Below, piece by piece: positions 17,309 to 24,423 of a stretch of DNA of 24,423 nt (position 1 is the first letter of the stretch; each line of letters opens with the position of its first letter). The position numbers and the translations under genes are program-made. Under the pieces are notes generated by a model that was not told the origin of the DNA, searched no databases, and saw only the letters and a list, made by a program, of their open reading frames with translations. The stretch is from Asterionellopsis glacialis (lineage: Eukaryota > Bacillariophyta > Plagiogrammaphyceae > Rhaphoneidales > Asterionellopsidaceae): positions 1 to 24,423 of the forward strand of contig WKLE02000701.1 of NCBI GenBank assembly GCA_014885115.2, given 5' to 3'.

Positions 17309-20216
17309 ATGATACCCTCTTCGATCACATTGAGTTTAAATATGATTACAATGTTGTTATTGATGCAATCATTATCCATCGTTTCAACTGCGGCTTCGTC
17401 CACAATCGCGGATGAGCATGATAACGAAAACAACATCAATAACTCCGATTTAGAGAATCACACCGATGGTCATGATGGCGAGGATGAACACCATGTTCAT
17501 GACGTATATGCAGTATTGTTACCATGGTTTGTACAAGCCTTGGGAATTATTGTATTTTATTTGTTGACACGTAAATTACATGCATTGCCCTACACAGCTG
17601 TATTGTTTGTGATTGGAGTGTTTATGGGATATGGGAGTGCTGCACGGAACGATGATGCATCTATAGATCAATTAACATCAGCAATACGATTGTGGACGCG
17701 TATTGACAGTGAAGTACTGTTTACTGTCTTTTTACCAGGTTTATTGTTCAAGGATGCACTTGAGATTGATTTTCATTTGTTCCAAGCAAGCATAGTACAA
17801 TTGCTGTTTTTAGCATTCCCCATCGTTTTGGCAGGAACACTCTTGACAGCAGTTGTGGCAATGTATATCTTCCCGTACGACTGGTCCTTTCATCAGTGTC
17901 TTACATTTGGTTCGATATTGGCCGCCACAGATCCAGTTGCTGTGTCGGCCTTGTTAAATGAAGTGGGTGCTCCACCTCGACTCAAGGTACATATCTCTGG
18001 TGAAAGTTTATTAAATGATGGATCGGCCGTTGTATTCTTCTACGTCTTTGGTGGACTATTCTTACACGAATTGGGTATTGATGAATTAGGTGAAGATTCA
18101 AATATTGCGCAAGGATTTAAAATTTTCTTTCGAATGTCCATAGGTGGTGCATGTGTTGGATTTGCCTTTGCCTTGGGTCTTGTCCTAATACTTTATAAAC
18201 TCGATCGTCGTATGGAACGTGAAGAAACTGTCCTTCAAGTTACAGCTACGGTAAGTTCTTCCTGTGATGATGCTGTCTGTTACTTTTTGTTCAAGGGGAA
18301 GAAATGGATTCCCGCAAACCAACCAACAATCCCAACTGTTTTGTCACTCATAGAGTTGCCAATGCCCACCGTTTCCCTTTGTGTCTTTCTTTTTCTTTCT
18401 TTTCCAAAAGATTACTGCAGCATATTTATCATTTTACACGTCCGAAGTTATTTGTAAAATGTCAGGTGTGATTGCTGTCGTAACATGTGGTGTTGCAACA
18501 AAATGTTTTGGTGGCGGAATGATAAATGATTGGCAAGTCATGTCAAGCTTTTGGGATTTATTGGAACATTTGCTAAATACTCTTATTTTTGCATTAGGCG
18601 GTATTGTCTTTGGTGAAAGTATACAACGTGAAGGACTCTGGGAAGCTCGTGATTGGGGATACCTTATTGTTCTATACTTGTTTGCCAATATCATACGATT
18701 CTTTTTAATCTTTGCCTTTTACCCCCTTAACCGTAAAATTGGATTAGGGACCAATTGGCGTGAAGCTGTCTTTTCAAGTTGGGGAGGTCTTCGTGGTGCA
18801 GTGGGTATAACTCTTGCTCTCGCATTGGACCATTTTGTGTATAGCAAAGAAAATGTCACGGATGACGAGCTTATACTTACAACTAAAATGTTTGGTATGG
18901 TTGGTGGTATTGCTCTCATGACCCTCGTGATCAATGGTATATCATCAGGACCACTCCTTACCAAGTTGGGGTTAGGCGATTCGACTGAATCACGTCAACG
19001 TATTGTCAAATCTGCGGAAGAAGCCGCTAGACGTCGTGTCCTCGATGACTTTCTTCATCAGATGACAGACAAACGGTTCTATTTTGTGGACTATGCTTTG
19101 GTAGTACATCATTGTCCGCTACTAAAAGATTTGACTAGTAAAGAGCTCCAGATCGCTATTAAAAGCAACAAGGAATGTGTTCATCCATCCATGTACAAAA
19201 CACCAAATTTAGACCATGTCCTACCATACTTGAAAGATTCAGTGCTAGTGAGGGCAGAGCTAGAAAAGACAAAAGGTGACTTTTTTAGCACGCCAGTAAC
19301 TGAACTATCGGCTCTTGAACCTACTATTGCCGAGGGCAGCGGCCAACCAGATGAGGAAGACCTGATTGACCCTCTCCAAGCACCACCAGATCTCATACAG
19401 GGTACGCGTTTAATGTTTGTTGAATTGTTGAGAGCAGCATACACAGCGCAAGTCAAAGATGGAGAACTCGATCCTCGAGAGTATGACGGATTTTTAGTTC
19501 GGGCTTTATTTTCAAGTTGTGACTTTGCCCATGATATCGTTAGTGACGGAGAGCCTCTGAGTGATTGGAAGCTAACGGATATAGGGGCGACTAAAGTGGT
19601 ATACAAGACAGAATACTTTGTGTCAAGATTATTCAATTGTTGTTGCAATTCAAATATGCATGAGGGTGCCAAAGAGCGCTTGGAAACATTCCGTGACCTA
19701 GAACCATTTGAATACCAACAACTGCGTTTCGATGTGCTTCGTGCCTTGAGTTTTATTGACGCGCACAAGGAAGCTCAAGATCGTTTGGAAGATGAATTTG
19801 GCAAAGAAACGGGCGAGGCTGCAGCAGCGTTCCGAGTTGTTATGGACGAAAGCAAAGCTGAAGTTCGCAAGGCAGAAGAAGTTTTAATTCGAAAAAACAA
19901 AAAGAAACTGAATCACGTTATTTCTCACTATCTATGTATCATCCTACAAAACAAATCAGCAAGGTACATCAAACAACTCGCCGAATCCGGCGTTCTGTTG
20001 AAGAAAGAGGCGCGTCATTTCTTAGAAGAAATCGACCATCACATAATACAAATACGCATGTGTCCATTAGACAAACATCCTGGTGCAATAGACTTTGTAT
20101 CAGAGACTACCGGGACGCATCTGGGCATTTTTTCTCCTGAAATGGAAGTAGTACAAACTCATTCCGGAAGACCAAGGCAAAGACGCAAGCGTGTGAAGCA
20201 AAAGTCAATTTTATAA
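17309..20216 (+). CDS. CPA1-family Na+/H+ exchanger with long cytosolic tail
   Basis: This protein would exchange Na+ (or K+) for H+ across a membrane. Exon 1 is 17309-18250, exon 2 is 18411-20216; the intron (18251-18410, 160 bp) begins GTAAGT, and splicing joins LQVTAT to ITAAYLSFYTSEV inside a membrane helix. The product has 915 residues. It opens with a signal-peptide-like segment and an acidic His-rich stretch (HTDGHDGEDEHHVHD), then about 12 membrane segments. Key blocks are FLPGLLFKDALE, ATDPVAVSALLNE (Asp208-Pro209) and GESLLNDGSAVVF (Asn236-Asp237). The Asn-Asp pair is the electroneutral CPA1 ion site. WGGLRGAVGITLAL is the usual Arg-containing late helix. The cytosolic tail of about 400 residues has coiled-coil character near EAAAAFRVVMDESKAEVRKAEE. 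I see no cyclic-nucleotide-binding domain. It is closest in pattern to SOS1/NHE-like exchangers. Start ATG 17309 is the first in frame. Confidence 0.92.
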
Positions 20217-20267
20217 AGAAGAGACTCCTTTTTTGTCTCGAGCACTAAGAACTAGAAGTGTGCTAAT

Positions 20268-20273
20268 AATAAA
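20268..20273 (+). terminator. Possible polyadenylation signal of the exchanger gene
   Basis: AATAAA lies 51 bp after the exchanger stop, in the short convergent gap before the ABCG gene. Position fits; support is limited to the hexamer. Confidence 0.35.
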
Positions 20274-20485
20274 CATATTTTCTCTATATGATGCCAAACA
20301 GACCACGGGATCATTCTTGAAACTACTTGTTACTTTCGATTCAGTTTTTGATATAACTCTGTTTTGCCTCTTGATTTATTCTACCAAATTTACTTCAGAA
20401 ATCAAGTAAGTAAAAATTAGTGTAATTTCCATTTTGGAGGCAATCCAGATTAAATGCGATTTGTTCGCAATCCAGCAAATTAATG

Positions 20486-22570
20486 CTATCTGGAGCGCCG
20501 CAAGAGAAAGTAAGAAATCAACCTCAAGAAAACCTGAAGAGCAACAATCATTCCGATATTGAACCAATATTCCCCATCTAATCCTTCAATACCTAAACTT
20601 TCTAATATGTCGTCTCCTGAAATGGGGCAATCGTTCGATTCGCCAATCGATACAGACACGCCATCCTTAGCACAGGGGACCATCCTTCCTGAATATTCAT
20701 TCACCAACATAGCCGAATAACCATATCTAGCATACGAAATCCAACTAAGTGAAGATATACCTCTGCGCATGTTTTCAAAAGGGATATAAAAGCCTCCAAG
20801 TATAAGTGAAAATAGGTTGACAGCCGGGGCAAGCATAAGTGCTATCTGTACATTTGGTATTGATACGCTCAGAAGAATGGAAAGAGCTTGTGTCGTACTA
20901 AAGCATGAGTACATAGCAATAAGGAATTGAATGTAAGAAACAGCAGTTGGACGTAAGTTCACTACCCAATAAGTGACGGCACAGTGAATAAGTGGTAGCA
21001 AGACATTGTTTGTCATCTCCGACGATGTCATTGCAAGAAAGTATGGAAGAGTCCCATACATCTTTTTTGCTCGTTCTCTGAACAAAAGAGCCTTTTCCCG
21101 TTGGAAAGTTGCGACACCCGATATTGCAATTCCCTAAATTTATAAAAAGTACGAGAGAATAGATTCAAAATATTTTCTTAGGTACCATATACATCATAGC
21201 TTGATTGACGGTGCGAACATACGTTAGTCTTACATTTGATTGTGCAATTAACATAAAGAACATAACAGAATTTCGCTCATAAACACGGCTTGTATCATCT
21301 ACACAAGGGTCAACACGAGTAGGTGTTATGAAAGGAATAGGTTAAAAGAAAGATTGGTTGGCACTAATAACTAGCAAAGACACAGGTGCGTTTAATTAGA
21401 GAAACAGTATGACTTACCTGGTATACGGAACCAGAAGAGGCACACAAGTATGGTGTACACCATAGCAGTTAAAATTACAGCCCTCGTAAGATGTTCCCCT
21501 CTTCTCTGTTTTGCAAATCTTCTTGTAAGCAACGACAATTGTGTCCAGAACGACGTTTCATATTTGGGGGAAGCCTGCAGCTCTGTTAAAGACGATACCA
21601 TTTTGTTCCAAGTAGGCGAGCCACTTTGTTGTTCTGGCGCGTCAATCTGATCCCTTTGTTTCCAGTTTTCAGGTAAAATCGACTTTGTTCTATGTTCATC
21701 CTCAATAATTGTATCCATAATCCAATCAGCAATACCTGTCTCAGGTGGGAGAGGTATAATATCCGGACAGGATTCTAGATATGACCTTACTTGTTTGGTG
21801 CTGCCATTATAAATCGCATTACCCTTGCTTAGCAAAAGAAGATTATCAAGCATTTCAAATATCGCAGTTCTAGGTTGGTGAACTACCATAGCTATGGCAT
21901 GTCCACCTGTTTGAGCTAAATCTTTGAGTGTTTTAACTAGAGATTGAGCGGATGTTGCATCTAGACCACTAGTAGGTTCATCGAGGAATAACACCGAAGG
22001 ACGAACTACCAACTCACATGCCACTGAGACTCGTTTGCGTTCACCACCAGAAATACCACGACCAGCCGCACCCAAACCAAACATGTTACCAATCAAACTA
22101 TTTTGGACATTCGATAATCCTAAATCATCAATAGTGTGTTCTACCAATTGCCTCACATCCGCGTCAGAAATAGTCAAGGGCGTTTTGAGACGGGCTGAAA
22201 AATAAATGCATTCCTGAACTGTCAGATTGGAAAGGAGTAAATCATCTTGCCACACAACTCCAACTAATCGTTTTGGAATGCGTCCCTGAGTACCGTTCAC
22301 TTCAATGACACTGTCTTGAAGCAAATCACCAGACGAGATGTTGAGCCCAGCTGCAACAGATATCAATGATGTTTTCCCTGAACCGGACGGACCCATCCAT
22401 GCTGAGAGTTGGAAGGGAGAAACTTTCGTACTGATATTAGACAAAACAACTTTACGTTTTTTCTCACCAGATGCCGTAGCTGTAATAGGTGCATATGTAA
22501 TATTTCTGAGCTCCAATTCTACCAAAGGAACACTGGCCCTTCCGTATTTGTCTTCCTCCTCTTGGCTCAT
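20486..22570 (-). CDS. ABCG (WHITE) half-size ABC transporter
   Basis: Half-size ABCG proteins pair up to export lipids, sterols or small hydrophobic compounds using ATP. Exons are 22570-21418, 21298-21186 and 21133-20486. The introns are 119 bp (GTAAGT...TGTAG) and 52 bp (GTACCT...TTTAG). Joining gives 637 residues, the normal size. The nucleotide-binding domain comes first, as expected for ABCG: Walker A GPSGSGKTS at 60-68, Q-loop Gln108, signature ISGGERKR at 173-180, Walker B VLFLDEPTSGLD at 193-204, and switch His231 in VVHQPR. The membrane domain follows, with FWFRIPDDTSRVYERNSVMFF across the first junction and MYMGIAISGVATFQREKALLFRERA across the second, the latter being the conserved E-R-x(8)-R region. 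The C-terminus is LLRRSR. Start ATG 22570 is the first in frame. Substrate is not predictable. Confidence 0.95.
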
Positions 22571-23087
22571 GATGGGGAACTATTCCAAGTCAGAATAGTC
22601 TCGGCGTTTTCTTAGAAAAGGGACAATGAGATCCTCCTTACACAAAATGCAACCTCAAACTTCTTTAATGAATGCTGCCCGAAATCAATACTGCTGCTGA
22701 CCACTCTCAGTCTTTCTTGTCCTACAATGGGTGTCCCAGTTAATGGCTCATTCAAATGCAAACTGTAAATAAAAGGATTGTCACACAAATAAACAAACGC
22801 GCTGGAGGGCGTATTCTTTCGTCCGGGAAAGAAAACCAAGCGATGGGAACTTTGAACTTGGGAGTCAGCAAAAAAGCGATTGGAGGGAACCATCGTCACT
22901 CGTGACGTCATTCAACAGCGAAAAAAGGAGAAAAATATTTTAAAAAAAAATCTTAGGCAAGACTCAATCTCGATGAATTCAACATCATGAGAGTTCAAGT
23001 TAAATCACTCCTCAATACTCAGGTGCATGCATGTCGGTGGAAATGTATCCAAAATAAAAACAACTGAAAAAGGTTTCATTTTTGGAA
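22571..23087. promoter_or_regulatory. Shared promoter of the ABCG gene and the plastid-protein gene
   Basis: This 517-bp gap lies between two divergent starts and would drive both genes. It holds a perfect TGACGTCA (22903-22910) and an A-rich run near 22920-22952. A minus-strand open frame of 99 codons (22911-22612) shows no domain and is better read as leader. Confidence 0.5.
22903..22910. promoter_or_regulatory. Perfect CRE palindrome TGACGTCA
   Basis: The full palindrome lies 333 bp from the ABCG ATG and 178 bp from the ATG at 23088. In diatoms TGACGT/ACGTCA elements bind bZIP factors and mediate CO2/cAMP and light responses of several genes. The site is seen directly; its use here is inference. 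Confidence 0.5.
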
Positions 23088-23795
23088 ATGACGATTAGTC
23101 CCAAGATGAAGAGTCGTCGTGGACACATGCCGATTAGTTGTGGTACAATCGAAATCCTATTCATAATGTTTTCAATGGTTTATCAGACACAAGCTTTTAG
23201 TTCAGTGCCTGCTTGTCTCCTGCAAAACAACGACAAAAGGATACGGGTTGGTAAACCTTCACATCATCATCGAAACTCAAAGAACACAATTAGTCCTTTA
23301 ATTGGGGTCTCAAGCTTTCTTGCATTGTCCTCGCTACCATCATCTGAAGTGCCTAAAATTGATTTCCAGTCCGACGAGTCTTTGTATGGTCGTGGTGAAA
23401 TGCACTTATCAGCACTTTTGAAAGAAGGTGATACGGTTGTGTATCAAACAGGAACGTGGGATATTGATGGAATTGAAGTTGGTGATGGTAGTCCAGCTAC
23501 TATAAGATATGCTACTGTGATTGATATTCAATTAGTTTGGACTCATAATTGTGAACATGGTGTTATTCGTGCTCTTGATATGGAACTCCTCCCTAATGAC
23601 GAAGACGGTAATCACCACCATCAGAGACTAGCTGTGTCAACTCCCTTAAAAGATGTAGAGTTTGGACCTGATCAATTAATTGCTCGTATACCAATTGAAT
23701 GGGACGATGTCGACCGTGATTTCTACTCGTATCAAGGCGGAGAAGGTGGAACACCACTTGTTGCCTTGCCAAACGAACTAATTACCATCGAATGA
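23088..23795 (+). CDS. Probable plastid-targeted protein of unknown function
   Basis: I do not recognise a family. The product has 235 residues and no intron. Start ATG 23088 gives a positively charged head, then a hydrophobic signal segment (IEILFIMFSMVY) ending in QTQAFSSVP. The Ala-Phe junction at about 36-37 is a good diatom plastid import motif. A second ATG at residue 14 would keep the same signal. The mature part begins with a basic Ser/Asn/His-rich transit-like region. It is followed by a mainly beta-type domain from about residue 98: LKEGDTVVYQTGTWDIDG, SPATIRYATVIDIQLVWTH, RALDMELLPND and VEFGPDQLIARIPIEWDD. The repeated hydrophobic-charged strands and Gly turns suggest a small beta-barrel or SH3-like fold, but that is a guess. 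It is transcribed away from the ABCG gene with a shared promoter. Coding status is likely; function unknown. Confidence 0.75.
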   Translation: MTISPKMKSRRGHMPISCGTIEILFIMFSMVYQTQAFSSVPACLLQNNDKRIRVGKPSHHHRNSKNTISPLIGVSSFLALSSLPSSEVPKIDFQSDESLYGRGEMHLSALLKEGDTVVYQTGTWDIDGIEVGDGSPATIRYATVIDIQLVWTHNCEHGVIRALDMELLPNDEDGNHHHQRLAVSTPLKDVEFGPDQLIARIPIEWDDVDRDFYSYQGGEGGTPLVALPNELITIE

Positions 23796-24423
23796 TACGA
23801 CTAGATTCTTCTTCATGATGATTTGCTAACGATAATGTGGGTATGGCGTTATTGCGGACGAGGCCTACCGGACACAATGCTCTTTCAAACTTATCTTCTA
23901 TTGTATCTTGTGTAACTTATTTGAACAACTTATTTGCATCAGAGATAAAGAATTTTGGATTTTGTGTAACACCAGAAAGTTTTACTAGAACATAAGAGAG
24001 ATTGGGAGAAGCGCAACATTTAATCAAACATTGAGACCTCTCACTTTCTATAAGAAACGGATGACGTAACAAAAATAGATCCTAATTTTGCAAGAATCAT
24101 TAAACAAATCCTCTTATGGTAAAAGATGGTATTTCTCAACTCCTATATCATTTCTAAAGAAGATATTTTGAAAAAGCGAAAAACAACATCTTCATGCAAA
24201 AACTCGTCACTGTGAAAGAGAGATGATTCTTTGACGTCTCGGCCATGACAAATAAGTGCAGAATAGAATTATATTAAGTAACATTCTACCAAAAATCTAT
24301 TCTATATTGGACACATAATCAGAGTTGTTATTGGAAAGAAAAACATAAATGTAGATCTCAACGGCACAGACAAATATCATCAAGGAAGATTTAGAAGTCG
24401 GGAATTATAGTTGTAGCTGTCTT
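23796..24423. other. AT-rich 3' region to the window end
   Basis: No gene is supported on either strand. It includes the 3' end of the preceding gene. TGACGT occurs at 24062-24067 and TGACGTC at 24232-24238, which may belong to the promoter of a gene beyond the window. Confidence 0.4.

Noticed and set aside
18251..18457. Readthrough of the exchanger exon 1 into an open intron
   Set aside because: A strong GTAAGT donor and the in-frame join to ITAAYLSFYTSEV show this is an intron, not a truncated protein.
22612..22911. 99-codon open frame upstream of the ABCG gene
   Set aside because: No domain, and it occupies the expected leader and promoter of the ABCG gene.

Overview
The window looks like nuclear DNA of a diatom or a close stramenopile relative. 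The evidence is: protein genes split by short GT-AG introns (52 to 186 bp); two to four predicted proteins that begin with a signal peptide followed by an Ala/Ser-Phe junction, as in the diatom ASAFAP plastid import signal; AT-rich, His/Asn/Gln-rich spacer-like protein segments; and families typical of eukaryotic algae (PPR, MYG1, plant-type polyamine/amino acid permease, half-size ABCG, CPA1 Na+/H+ exchanger). The organism assignment is inference; no species is claimed. I see no tRNA, rRNA, CRISPR array or intact mobile element.

Layout. 1-1669 (minus): a tRNA pseudouridine synthase of the TruA/PUS1 family, one intron, cut at its C-terminus by the window edge. 1670-4071: a long gene-poor stretch that contains, at 2194-3300 on the minus strand, an acidic His-rich coding-like tract broken into several frames. 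4072-6261 (plus): a 729-residue protein with an N-terminal segment resembling the TPP1/ACD telomeric OB fold, followed by a very low-complexity tail carrying repeated short motifs. 7143-8078 (plus): a DUF1415 protein with a plastid-type presequence. 8160-8593 (plus): a short two-exon HU-type DNA-binding protein gene, with a plastid-type presequence and one in-frame TAG inside an otherwise complete 90-residue HU domain. 9186-12226 (minus): a two-exon organellar PPR protein, next to a 38-bp assembly gap.

12871-14514 (plus): a polyamine/amino acid permease of the LAT/PUT type. 14655-14721: a decayed copy of the 3' end of the neighbouring MYG1 gene. 15106-16467 (minus): MYG1 3'-5' RNA exonuclease. 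17309-20216 (plus): a two-exon CPA1 Na+/H+ exchanger with a long cytosolic tail. 20486-22570 (minus): a three-exon half-size ABCG transporter. 23088-23795 (plus): a probable plastid protein of unknown function, divergent from the ABCG gene, with a perfect TGACGTCA site in the shared promoter.

The genes are not an operon and share no single pathway. Three themes recur: import into organelles (DUF1415, HU, PPR, the 23088 protein, possibly MYG1), RNA processing (pseudouridine synthase, PPR, MYG1) and membrane transport (permease, exchanger, ABCG). The two most interesting points are the TPP1-like candidate, since telomere-capping proteins of this lineage are little known to me, and the HU gene whose only defect is a stop codon at domain position 6.
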